In this document: positions 1-6,869 of the stretch, piece after piece
Layout of the letters: each line of letters opens with the position of its first letter
Position numbering within the stretch: the first letter of the stretch is position 1
Assembly (NCBI GenBank): GCA_900544705.1
Contig: UQWH01000050.1
Location: 1 to 13,853 of the forward strand
Reading direction: 5' to 3'
Length of the DNA stretch: 13,853 nucleotides
Source: an uncultured Eubacteriales bacterium
Lineage (GTDB): Bacteria > Bacillota > Clostridia > Oscillospirales > Oscillospiraceae
Position numbers and translations under genes: made by a program
The notes under the pieces: model-generated
What the model was told of the DNA's origin: nothing
Databases searched by the model: none
Seen by the model: the letters and a program-made list of their open reading frames with translations, nothing else

Positions 1-79
1 CGCCGCAGCCCTGCAAAACAAGGCCCTCCTTGCCGTTCATACGGCGAAGATCATCAGCGGTAATGTTTTTAATGTTCAT
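1..79 (-). CDS. N-terminus of a small conserved hypothetical protein (partial, runs off the left end)
   Basis: A minus-strand reading frame starts with ATG at 79-77 and stays open for 26 codons to the window edge. An AGGAGG ribosome binding site lies at about 89-94, nine bases upstream, which supports a real start. The visible peptide begins MNIKNITADDLRRMNGKEG and continues with LVLQGCG. From memory it resembles small uncharacterised proteins that are common on integrative conjugative elements of gut Clostridia, but I cannot name a family with certainty and assign no function. Its position beside a tRNA-Leu junction fits mobile-element cargo. Only about the first third of such a protein would be visible. 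Confidence 0.55.
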   Translation of the reverse strand, partial: MNIKNITADDLRRMNGKEGLVLQGCG

Positions 80-137
80 ATTACATTCCTCCTACAATAT
101 AATTCAGATTTTCCCTTCTCCGCTTGCCTGCCGCAGT

Positions 138-245
138 CTACCGCATCATATGCTGTTTCAGTGCCCGCTCCGTGAAGAGCGCGTCCAACCGCCGCAGCAG
201 GTCAAGCACCTTCGTAGAAATAGGAAAAGCCGCGACTTTTTGCAA
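138..245 (-). pseudogene. Possible 35-codon coding remnant or very short ORF
   Basis: On the minus strand a frame reads from a TTG at 245-243 to TAG at 140-138 with GC-rich third positions that look coding (peptide core KVLDLLRRLDALFTERALK). There is no ATG and no ribosome binding site, and the 5' part overlaps a hairpin at 228-254. It sits directly upstream of the partial gene at 1-79 in the same orientation. It may be the tail of a gene whose 5' end was lost, or a short ORF started elsewhere. No family is recognised. Confidence 0.22.
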
Positions 246-254
246 GTCGCGGCT
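228..254 (-). terminator. Hairpin, possible terminator on the minus strand
   Basis: An 11-bp perfect stem AGCCGCGACTT / AAGTCGCGGCT with a 5-base loop; on the minus strand it is followed by TTTTCC. The T-tract is short, so this is a moderate candidate. It would end transcripts coming from the tRNA-Leu side that escape the stronger terminator at 351-385. Confidence 0.4.
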
Positions 255-350
255 ATGTAAAGTGCGCTGTTTGGGTTCAACCCCTGTCAGTGTGGGAAAA
301 ACACATTTTCGCATCTACGAAATTGAAGGGTAAAATTTCGCCCTATGGAT

Positions 351-385
351 GCCAAAAAACCTCGGAAATTCCGAGGTTTTTTGGC
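351..385. terminator. Strong bidirectional intrinsic terminator after tRNA-Leu
   Basis: A perfect 15-bp stem GCCAAAAAACCTCGG / CCGAGGTTTTTTGGC with a 5-base loop, giving a run of six T on either strand. On the minus strand it lies 26 bases beyond the CCA end of the tRNA-Leu, where a tRNA terminator is expected. Confidence 0.85.
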
Positions 386-411
386 AATGCATCTTTTTCA
401 TTGTCCTAACA

Positions 412-499
412 TGGTGCCGGTGGCGGGGGTCGAACCCGCACGGGTTATTAGCCCAACGGATTTTGAGTCCGCCTCGTCTGCCAATTCCAACACACCGGC
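412..499 (-). tRNA. tRNA-Leu (anticodon CAA), complete, CCA encoded
   Basis: Read on the minus strand, the acceptor arms GCCGGTG and CACCGGC pair, the discriminator base is A, and CCA is encoded (414-412). The D-arm carries AATTGGCAGAC, the anticodon stem GCGGA/TCCGT closes a CTCAAAA loop with CAA at its centre, there is a long variable arm (class II tRNA), and the T-arm reads GCGGGTTCGACCCCCGC. Length without CCA is 85 bases, normal for tRNA-Leu. The upstream region offers only a weak -10 (TAAAAT) and no good -35. Its 5' half differs at several positions from the truncated tRNA-Leu at 646-687, so it is not simply the repaired copy of that gene: it is either carried by the mobile element or an independent tandem gene. 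Confidence 0.93.
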
Positions 500-658
500 A
501 TCTATTATTTTAAGTCGGCCCCAAATACCCCAGCCGGAAAACGGAGGGATATTTGGAGGGACATTAAAACCAAAGCACTTATTCAATTCGTAAAAAAGCC
601 TTGAAAATCAAGGGTTTACGCCATAGCGGTATGAAACGGCGTTGTGGATTTTGAGTCC
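458..658. repeat. 13-bp direct repeat (att-like core) in two tRNA-Leu sequences
   Basis: The 13 bases GGATTTTGAGTCC occur at 458-470 (inside the intact tRNA-Leu anticodon arm) and at 646-658 (the broken end of the tRNA fragment), 188 bases apart. The core spans the anticodon loop and has GGA/TCC symmetry. Tyrosine integrases are known to use anticodon loops of tRNA genes as attachment sites, and sequence identity between the two tRNA copies stops immediately on the left side of the second core. Confidence 0.6.
592..613 (-). terminator. Small hairpin plus T6, possible terminator at the element end
   Basis: On the minus strand CCTTGA-TTT-TCAAGG (6-bp stem, 3-base loop) is followed by C and six T (597-592). 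It lies about 33 bases past the broken tRNA and would stop transcripts driven by the tRNA promoter at 702-730. The stem is short, so confidence is limited. Confidence 0.42.
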
Positions 659-687
659 CGTACGTCTGCCAATTCCATCACACCGGC
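646..687 (-). pseudogene. 5' half of a tRNA-Leu(CAA) gene, truncated at the anticodon loop
   Basis: From 687 leftward the minus strand reads GCCGGTGTGATGGAATTGG, a D-arm, then GGACTCAAAATCC, which is the 5' acceptor strand, D-arm and anticodon arm of a tRNA-Leu with anticodon CAA. After the core the sequence does not continue as a tRNA: no variable arm, T-arm or CACCGGC acceptor partner follows before the intact tRNA. It retains its own consensus promoter (702-730), so it was probably the resident chromosomal gene before it was split. The missing 3' half is expected left of the window if an element is inserted here. Confidence 0.8.
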
Positions 688-701
688 AAATTTACCTTTT
701 T

Positions 702-730
702 ATTATACCTGCGGACGGAACAAAAAGCAA
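702..730 (-). promoter_or_regulatory. Sigma-A promoter of the truncated tRNA-Leu
   Basis: On the minus strand TTGCTT (730-725), a 17-base spacer and TATAAT (707-702) lie 14 bases upstream of the tRNA fragment. This is close to consensus and reads toward the left end of the window, that is, into the putative mobile element. Confidence 0.75.
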
Positions 731-789
731 GCAGAATTTCACGCTTCCCCCGGTTTTGCACGTTTTCCCGGTTTTGCGGTGTTTTCGGC

Positions 790-1236
790 TCAAAACACCC
801 GGCTGCACAGCCAGTAGATCAGGCCATAGATCGCGCTGGCGCAGGTGCCAAACACCAGCACCGGCCCGGCGATGGTGAACATTTTGGCGCAGGTTCCCAG
901 CACGACGCCCTCGGTTTTGAACTCGACCGCCGGCGAAACGATGGAATTGGCAAAGCCCGTGATCGGCACGAGCGTTCCGGCGCCAGCCAACTTTGCAATG
1001 TCGTCGTAGACGGCAAGACCTGTCAGAACGGCGGAAAGAAACACCAGACAGATGCTCACCGCCGACCCGGCCGTCTGCTTGTCCAGTCCCGCGGCGGTGA
1101 AACCGTTCATCAGCAGCTGGCCCAGCGTACAGATCAGGCCGCCCGTCCAGAAGGCGTTGAACAGATCCTTCCACAGCTTGGATTTCGGCGCCATCCGGTC
1201 GACCAGCCGGCTGTATTCCGCATTGCTCATTTGCAT
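790..1236 (-). CDS. spoVAC: Stage V sporulation protein AC (SpoVAC)
   Basis: A 148-residue integral membrane protein with about four hydrophobic spans (roughly residues 29-48, 60-78, 85-103, 120-142). The block at 84-99 (LAGAGTLVPITGFANS), the TGGLICTLGQ segment near 31-40 and the TEGVVLG motif are typical of SpoVAC, a component of the SpoVA channel that moves dipicolinic acid and calcium across the spore inner membrane during sporulation and germination. Length matches the family (about 150). The start at 1236 has a purine-rich site (GGGGGAG) 5-6 bases upstream; a second ATG two codons later is possible. Unlike the usual spoVAC-spoVAD-spoVAE order, no spoVAD follows: a tRNA promoter begins 60 bases downstream. 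A GGTGTTTT/AAAACACC hairpin overlaps the stop codon. It could be a stand-alone paralogue; SpoVAEb is related but the N-terminus fits SpoVAC better. Confidence 0.88.
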   Translation of the reverse strand: MQMSNAEYSRLVDRMAPKSKLWKDLFNAFWTGGLICTLGQLLMNGFTAAGLDKQTAGSAVSICLVFLSAVLTGLAVYDDIAKLAGAGTLVPITGFANSIVSPAVEFKTEGVVLGTCAKMFTIAGPVLVFGTCASAIYGLIYWLCSRVF

Positions 1237-1462
1237 AAAAACTCCCCCTTTTTTCTATAGTATTCCCGCAAAAATCGCTCCGAGCGGTTTGAAATGACAT
1301 CGCCAAAAATTTCCAGTCATCGGCGGTGCACATCCTCGCCAAAAATGTGTTTTTGGCAGGACACTTCCCGGAAAGAATATCCCCCCGCGCTATGGTGATT
1401 TCGTCAGCTCTTTTCCCAAAAAATAACAGGACAAATCACTGGTATTCAGGAATAATTTAAGA

Positions 1463-1468
1463 TATAAT
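1463..1468 (+). promoter_or_regulatory. Probable -10 element of the AraC-type gene
   Basis: TATAAT stands 22 bases before the chosen start codon; no good -35 hexamer is visible at the right distance, so the promoter may need an activator. The rest of the 1237-1490 region holds a perfect 8-bp hairpin GCCAAAAA/TTTTTGGC (1338-1357) with no T-run and no recognised function. Confidence 0.45.
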
Positions 1469-1490
1469 GAATGCAAAGGAGGGGATAAGC

Positions 1491-2363
1491 ATGGGCGTTT
1501 ATCAGGACGAGCATTACAAGGACTCCATCAAACTCGAAGCCCGTACACCGCTGCTGCTGATCCAGAGCACCGGCAGCCAGAAATGCGGCAAGGGAGAGGG
1601 CTGGGGGCCGGGCGAGCGCGACCACTTTCTCCTGCACTATGTCGTCAGCGGCGAGGGCGAATACCACTGTGGAAATGACACCTGGCATCTGCATGGCGGC
1701 GATGCCTTCATGATCTATCCCCACACCCGCGTGGAATACCGCGCAAGCAGGCTCGAGCCGTGGGAATATCTCTGGGTCGGCTTCAACGGCTTTGATGCGC
1801 CGGGCTGCGTGGAGGAGATCGGCTTCACGCAGCAGCAGCCCGTGCTGCGCGGCCGCGGCAGCGCCGGTATCCGGACCCGCATGGAGGCGCTCTACCGCAG
1901 CTACGGCCTGAGCTACGCCGACCGCCTGACGATGGCCGCCAAGCTCTATGAGCTGGCCGCCTTTCTGGTCCGGACGGCGGATACCCGCCGCGAGCAGCAG
2001 GAACAGCGCGACAGCGCGTGGCTGGCCGCGGAATATATCATGCTGCACTACCGCGAGCCGATCAGCATCGGCGAAGTCGCGGCCTATGTTTCCGTCAGCC
2101 AGAGCAGCCTCTATCGCCACTTTGTCGAGCGTTATCACAAATCCCCGAAGCGCTTTCTGCTGGAATACCGCATTGAGCGCGCCTGCGAGCTGCTGCACGA
2201 GGCGGACAGCACAATTCAGGAAGTTGCCGCAGCCGCAGGCTTTGAGGATGCCTTCTATTTCTCCCGTGTATTTCGTGAACTCAAGGGCATTTCGCCCAAA
2301 GAATACGCCGTCCAACGGCGTATTTCCGCCGTCTCCGGTACCGGAATGTCCAGAAGAAAGTAG
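1491..2363 (+). CDS. AraC-family transcriptional regulator with N-terminal cupin
   Basis: A 290-residue protein. Residues about 20-100 form a cupin-like sensor domain (FLLHYVVSGEGEYHCGN, GGDAFMIYPHTRVEYRA, PWEYLWVGFNGF), and residues about 175-275 are the paired helix-turn-helix domain, with helices near 192-211 (ISIGEVAAYVSVSQSSLYRH) and 241-262, and the AraC signature from 250 to 272 (GF.D..YFSR.F....G.SP..Y). I chose the ATG at 1491 because AAGGAGGGG ends 6-7 bases before it; an in-frame ATG at 1467 overlaps the probable -10 element and lacks a site. It lies upstream of mglBAC in the same direction with no clear terminator between, so it most likely activates the sugar transporter genes in response to a sugar. 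Direct target assignment is inference. Confidence 0.9.
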   Translation: MGVYQDEHYKDSIKLEARTPLLLIQSTGSQKCGKGEGWGPGERDHFLLHYVVSGEGEYHCGNDTWHLHGGDAFMIYPHTRVEYRASRLEPWEYLWVGFNGFDAPGCVEEIGFTQQQPVLRGRGSAGIRTRMEALYRSYGLSYADRLTMAAKLYELAAFLVRTADTRREQQEQRDSAWLAAEYIMLHYREPISIGEVAAYVSVSQSSLYRHFVERYHKSPKRFLLEYRIERACELLHEADSTIQEVAAAAGFEDAFYFSRVFRELKGISPKEYAVQRRISAVSGTGMSRRK

Positions 2364-2427
2364 AAATCTGTAAAAATACACTGCAAAAATCTTTGAAAAT
2401 TCCTATTGTTTCTTCGTTTCCCTGCCA

Positions 2428-2448
2428 TTTTGTATAAAATGTACAAAA
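2428..2448. promoter_or_regulatory. Inverted repeat upstream of mglB, candidate regulator site
   Basis: TTTTGTA-N7-TACAAAA is a perfect 7-bp dyad about 80 bases upstream of the mglB -10. Its place upstream of the promoter suits an activator site, for example for the AraC-type protein just upstream, but the binding protein is unknown. Confidence 0.35.
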
Positions 2449-2449
2449 A

Positions 2450-2470
2450 TATTTCCTTTTATAGGAAATA
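2450..2470. promoter_or_regulatory. Second inverted repeat upstream of mglB
   Basis: TATTTCCT-TTTAT-AGGAAATA is a perfect 8-bp dyad immediately after the first. It lacks a T-tract on the plus strand after the stem, so it is not an obvious terminator of the araC-type gene. A DNA site for a dimeric regulator is the more likely reading. Confidence 0.38.
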
Positions 2471-2509
2471 ACAGGGGAGATTTGTCCATATTCGTGAATG
2501 AAAAATCTA

Positions 2510-2537
2510 TTCAACTGAACGCAAAGTTCAGTATAAT
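2510..2537 (+). promoter_or_regulatory. mglB promoter with an embedded operator dyad
   Basis: TATAAT at 2532-2537 is preceded by a poor -35 (TTCAAC, 16-base spacer). A perfect dyad ACTGAAC-GCAAA-GTTCAGT (2514-2532) fills the spacer and touches the -10, the usual place for a repressor operator. The long leader to the mglB start contains no recognised riboswitch. Confidence 0.55.
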
Positions 2538-2600
2538 TAAAAATACAGGGGAGCGGAAAACGATCCGGTTCTCCCCGGGAATTTGAAGGAGGAAGATTCA

Positions 2601-3617
2601 ATGAAAAAAGTAGTGGCTATCCTTTTGGCGCTGGTCATGGTGTTCGCACTGGCTGCCTGCGCTGGCGGCAGCGGAGCCAAGACCTACAAGGTCGGCGTCG
2701 CAATTTACAACTTTGACGACAACTTCATGACCCTCTACCGCAACGAGATCGACGCATACTTCAAGACGCTGGAAACCGACGAAGTCAAGTATGAGCTTGA
2801 GTTTGCAGACGGCAAGAACGACATGGCCGAGCAGACCAACCAGATCGAAAACTTCATCACGCAGGGCAAGGACGTCATCATCTGCAACCTCGTGCAGACC
2901 TCTTCCGCCGACACCATCATTGATAAGGTCGTCGCCGCGGGCATCCCGATGGTTCTCATCAACCGCGAGCCTCTGGCCTATGACGCAGACGGCAAGACTC
3001 TCGACGAGCAGTACGAAGGCATCCTCAACAATGCAAAGGTCTGCTATGTCGGCGCAGACGCACGTCAGTCCGGTACATATCAGGGCGAAATGGTCGTTGA
3101 CCTGCCGAACCACGGCGACCTCAACGGCGACGGCGTTGTCAGCTACCTCATGATCGAGGGCGACCCCGAAAACATTGACGCGCAGTACCGCACCGAGTTC
3201 TCCGTCAAGGCCCTCACCGACGCGGGCGTGAAGGTCGAATGCCTGGACGATCAGGTCGGCAACTGGGCGACCGATAAGGGCCAGCAGATCTGCGCAAACG
3301 CGCTGTCCGCACACGGCGACAAGCTGGAAGTCGTGTTCTGCAACAACGACGCCATGGCGCTCGGCGCTGCCGCAGCCATCAAGGCCGCAGGCCGCACCGT
3401 CGGCAAGGACATCTACCTGCTGGGCGTTGACGCGCTGGACGAGTGCGTTGAGATGGTCAAGGAAGGCACCATGACCGGTACCGTTCTGAACGACCACATC
3501 GGCCAGTCCCACAAGGCGGTCGACGTCGCCGTTGAGCTGCTCAACGGCAAGGACATCCAGAACTACTACTGGGTCGACTATGTCAAGGTCGACGCCGAGT
3601 ACGCGAAGAACCACTGA
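2601..3617 (+). CDS. mglB: Galactose/glucose ABC transporter, substrate-binding lipoprotein (MglB-like)
   Basis: A 338-residue lipoprotein: signal peptide with lipobox ending at Cys20, then a periplasmic-binding-protein fold of the galactose/glucose type. Residues known to bind sugar in E. coli MglB are largely present: Asp40 and Phe42 in FDDNF, Asn121 (NREP), Asp193 and Arg197, Trp222, the NND at 248-250, Asp277 (GVDAL) and Asn297 (LND). The calcium loop is recognisable as DLNGDGVV (173-180), with Glu243 (LEVV) matching the distal calcium ligand. The E. coli pocket histidine (His152) aligns with Asn191, so specificity may be shifted. The start is the ATG at 2601 with AAGGAGG eight bases upstream; an ATG 18 bases earlier precedes the ribosome site. 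It heads mglB-mglA-mglC and delivers sugar to the MglAC permease. Confidence 0.9.
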   Translation: MKKVVAILLALVMVFALAACAGGSGAKTYKVGVAIYNFDDNFMTLYRNEIDAYFKTLETDEVKYELEFADGKNDMAEQTNQIENFITQGKDVIICNLVQTSSADTIIDKVVAAGIPMVLINREPLAYDADGKTLDEQYEGILNNAKVCYVGADARQSGTYQGEMVVDLPNHGDLNGDGVVSYLMIEGDPENIDAQYRTEFSVKALTDAGVKVECLDDQVGNWATDKGQQICANALSAHGDKLEVVFCNNDAMALGAAAAIKAAGRTVGKDIYLLGVDALDECVEMVKEGTMTGTVLNDHIGQSHKAVDVAVELLNGKDIQNYYWVDYVKVDAEYAKNH

Positions 3618-3631
3618 GTTCTGCGCACGGC

Positions 3632-3659
3632 TGCAATGGGCGGGAAACCGCCCATTGCA
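3632..3659 (+). other. RNA hairpin 1 between mglB and mglA (12-bp stem, GAAA loop)
   Basis: TGCAATGGGCGG / CCGCCCATTGCA closes a GAAA tetraloop (GNRA class), 14 bases after the mglB stop. No T-run follows, so it is not a standard terminator. A 3' mRNA stabiliser or processing element that raises mglB levels relative to mglAC is likely; such hairpins are known after binding-protein genes. Confidence 0.7.
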
Positions 3660-3676
3660 CGTAACAGGCAAAATCA

Positions 3677-3702
3677 GCAATGGACGGGAAACCGTCCATT
3701 GC
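3677..3702 (+). other. RNA hairpin 2 between mglB and mglA (11-bp stem, GAAA loop)
   Basis: GCAATGGACGG / CCGTCCATTGC with the same GAAA loop. It is a near copy of hairpin 1 with one G-C pair replaced by A-T on both sides, so pairing is preserved. It lies about 75 bases before the mglA start. Confidence 0.7.
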
Positions 3703-3778
3703 CCAATTTGAGGGGAGCGCGGCATATTCTGCCCGCTGCCCTGAATTTGGGAGATTCTCAGAAAAGGAGGCAGGCAAT

Positions 3779-5290
<1,512 letters not shown>

Positions 5291-5303
5291 GGAGGGCAAG
5301 CGT

Positions 5304-6341
5304 ATGGAAACAAAGAAACTCAGCTTCGGACGGAAGGTCTGGAATTTTGTCAAAGGAAACCCCATCGTCATTCTGCTGGTGCTCGGCGCGATCGTCGTCG
5401 GCTGCTTCACGGATAATTTCTTCTCCTGGGTCAACTTCAGCAACCTCGCCAGCAACACGGCAGTGCGTTTTCTGATCGCCCTCGGCGTTTCCGGCTGTCT
5501 GATCACCAAGGGCACCGACCTGTCCGCCGGCCGTCAGCTCGGCTTCGCCGCCTGCCTTGCGGGTCTGCTGCTTCAGCGTCCGAATTACACCGGCCGTATG
5601 TTCGACTGGCTGCCCAGTATGTACCCCAATGTTCCCGTCTGGGTCTGGATGCTGCTGACGCTGGTCATCGTCGTGGCCGTCGGCGCGCTCTTCGGCCTGC
5701 TGAACGGCGCGATCATCTCCTATCTGAACGTCCCGCCCTTCATCACGACCCTCGGCACGCAGACGATCATTTATGGTATTTCTCTGATCATCACCGACGC
5801 ACAGCCGATCGGCGGCTTCCAGAAAGCCTACACCGAGCTGGTCACGGGACGTATCGGCAGCTCCACAGGCTTCCAGCTTCCCTACCTGCTGTTCATTGCG
5901 CTGATTTTCGGGCTGCTGTTCTGGTTCATCTATAACAAGACCCGCCACGGCAAGTATATGTACGCCATCGGCGGCAACGAGGTCGCGGCAGAGGTTTCCG
6001 GCGTCAACACGCGCCGGGCCAAGATCTCCATCTACATGACCGCCGGCATCATGTATGCCATCGCCGGCTACCTGCTGGCGGCCAAATCCGGCGGCACCTC
6101 CGCGAGCATGGGCTCCGGCTATGAGCTGGAAGCCATCGCGGGCTGCACCATCGGCGGCGTTTCCACCACCGGCGGTATCGGCACCGTCGTCGGCGTTCTG
6201 GTCGGCGTTCTGGTCTTTGAGCTGCTGAAGATTGTCCTGCAGTTCCTCCACGTCAACCCCTATTACAACTACATCGTGCAGGGTCTTGTCATCGTCGTGG
6301 CGGTAGCGCTGGACATCCGCAAGTACATCGCCAAGAAGTAA
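5304..6341 (+). CDS. mglC: Galactose/methyl galactoside ABC transporter, permease
   Basis: A 345-residue membrane protein of the BPD_transp_2 type with eight to ten hydrophobic segments; first span about residues 20-37. Family landmarks include LITKGTDLSAGRQLG (near 66-80), LNVPPFITTLGTQTI, the cytoplasmic loop YAIGGNEVAAEVSGVNTRRAKI and a glycine-rich GCTIGGVSTTGGIGTVVGVLVG segment. It forms the transmembrane channel served by MglA. A GGAGG site lies eight bases before the ATG and directly follows the mglA stop. The stop codon overlaps the start of the following small membrane protein (TAATG), pointing to translational coupling. Confidence 0.92.
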   Translation: METKKLSFGRKVWNFVKGNPIVILLVLGAIVVGCFTDNFFSWVNFSNLASNTAVRFLIALGVSGCLITKGTDLSAGRQLGFAACLAGLLLQRPNYTGRMFDWLPSMYPNVPVWVWMLLTLVIVVAVGALFGLLNGAIISYLNVPPFITTLGTQTIIYGISLIITDAQPIGGFQKAYTELVTGRIGSSTGFQLPYLLFIALIFGLLFWFIYNKTRHGKYMYAIGGNEVAAEVSGVNTRRAKISIYMTAGIMYAIAGYLLAAKSGGTSASMGSGYELEAIAGCTIGGVSTTGGIGTVVGVLVGVLVFELLKIVLQFLHVNPYYNYIVQGLVIVVAVALDIRKYIAKK

Positions 6342-6514
6342 TGGCGGACGGCAAGAAGAAATCCCGCCTGCGCGAACTGAAGGAAAGCTGGTATGAAAAG
6401 GTTCCACTGAACGTGCGCCAGCTTGACATTATCATCGCCATCGGGATCGCCGGGCTGGTCATCGTGACGGTACTGATCGTGCTGGAAGCGACCGGCGTCT
6501 GGAAAATCGGTTGA
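6341..6514 (+). CDS. Small single-span membrane protein coupled to mglC
   Basis: A 57-residue ORF whose ATG shares one base with the mglC stop (TAATG). The first 27 residues are strongly charged (KKKSRLRELKESWYEK) and are followed by one clear transmembrane segment at about 29-49 (LDIIIAIGIAGLVIVTVLIV) and a short tail ending KIG. The positive N-terminus predicts N-inside topology. It ends seven bases before the operon terminator, so it belongs to the mgl transcript. I do not recognise the family. A small regulatory or stabilising subunit of the sugar permease is a plausible inference from position, size and coupling, but nothing in the sequence proves it. Confidence 0.75.
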   Translation: MADGKKKSRLRELKESWYEKVPLNVRQLDIIIAIGIAGLVIVTVLIVLEATGVWKIG

Positions 6515-6521
6515 GTTGAAT

Positions 6522-6557
6522 AAAACAGGCCGCCGGGTCACGGCGGCCTGTTTTGTT
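6522..6557 (+). terminator. Intrinsic terminator of the mgl operon
   Basis: AAAACAGGCCGCCG / CGGCGGCCTGTTTT is a perfect 14-bp stem with a five-base loop (GGTCA) that merges into TTTTGTT. It directly follows the small membrane protein. Confidence 0.9.
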
Positions 6558-6640
6558 ACGGGATTTTTTGACAGTTTGAACAGCACGCCAGGGATCACCG
6601 GCCTGTTTTCTGTGGATAATGTATTTTTTACTTTCCCCTC

Positions 6641-6669
6641 TTGACAAATGCGTACGGCTGCGTTATCAT
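6641..6669 (+). promoter_or_regulatory. Promoter of the methionine transporter operon
   Basis: Consensus TTGACA (6641-6646), 17-base spacer, TATCAT (6664-6669). It stands 47 bases before the leader peptide start and about 370 bases before metQ, so the operon has a long leader. I see neither an S-box (SAM riboswitch) nor a T-box in the leader. Confidence 0.82.
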
Positions 6670-6716
6670 ACCAACATACTCGGCAAAAGAATTTCGCAGG
6701 AAGGGAGAACGCCGCA

Positions 6717-6833
6717 ATGACCAAGGCTCTGTTTACCGCTCGAATGATGATGCAGATGCGCATGTGCATGTACATGTGCAAGCTTTGTGATGCCCATTTT
6801 CCGGCGCGTTCTCCGAAAGAAGCGAAGCGGTAA
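6717..6833 (+). CDS. Met/Cys-rich leader peptide (38 aa) of the met transporter operon
   Basis: A 38-codon ORF with an AGGAAGGGAG site ending nine bases before the ATG. Residues 10-24 read MMMQMRMCMYMCKLC: seven of the eleven codons from 10 to 20 are AUG, and Cys codons (UGC, UGC, UGU) are at 17, 21 and 24. Leader peptides loaded with codons for the end product are the hallmark of ribosome-mediated transcription attenuation (trp, his, ilv, Cys-uORFs). The operon promoter lies upstream, an intrinsic terminator begins 36 bases after the stop, and metQNI follows. The inferred mechanism is that ribosomes stall on the AUG run when charged Met-tRNA is short, favouring an antiterminator. No other function is apparent; the tail (28-38) is Arg/Lys-rich. 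Confidence 0.82.
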   Translation: MTKALFTARMMMQMRMCMYMCKLCDAHFPARSPKEAKR

Positions 6834-6869
6834 TCAGAAACCTTCTCCTGCCGCATTTCCATTGCTTTG

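Noticed and set aside
749..777. Two direct copies of CCCGGTTTTGC after spoVAC
   Set aside because: Only two short copies with an 18-bp period; no larger array, so no CRISPR or satellite is claimed.
1250..1300. Sigma-G promoter before spoVAC
   Set aside because: AATACTA partly resembles a sigma-G -10 but no matching -35 is found at 17-18 bases.
692..1342. A 216-codon minus-strand frame overlapping spoVAC
   Set aside because: It is the wrong frame over spoVAC; the 148-residue frame carries the family motifs and a ribosome site.
1338..1357. GCCAAAAA-TGTG-TTTTTGGC hairpin between spoVAC and the AraC-type gene
   Set aside because: No T-tract after the stem and no gene ending into it, since the flanking genes are divergent; it could be an operator but nothing supports this.
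1467..1490. Upstream ATG extension of the AraC-type gene
   Set aside because: It overlaps the TATAAT element and would have to be translated through the ribosome binding site for the ATG at 1491.
2598..3725. A 375-codon minus-strand frame opposite mglB
   Set aside because: Shadow of mglB. The plus-strand frame has clear binding-protein motifs; the antisense peptide is a repetitive Val/Asp/Leu mixture.
3680..3778. 33-residue N-terminal extension of MglA
   Set aside because: It would start inside hairpin 2, has no ribosome site, and MglA proteins begin near the ATG at 3779.
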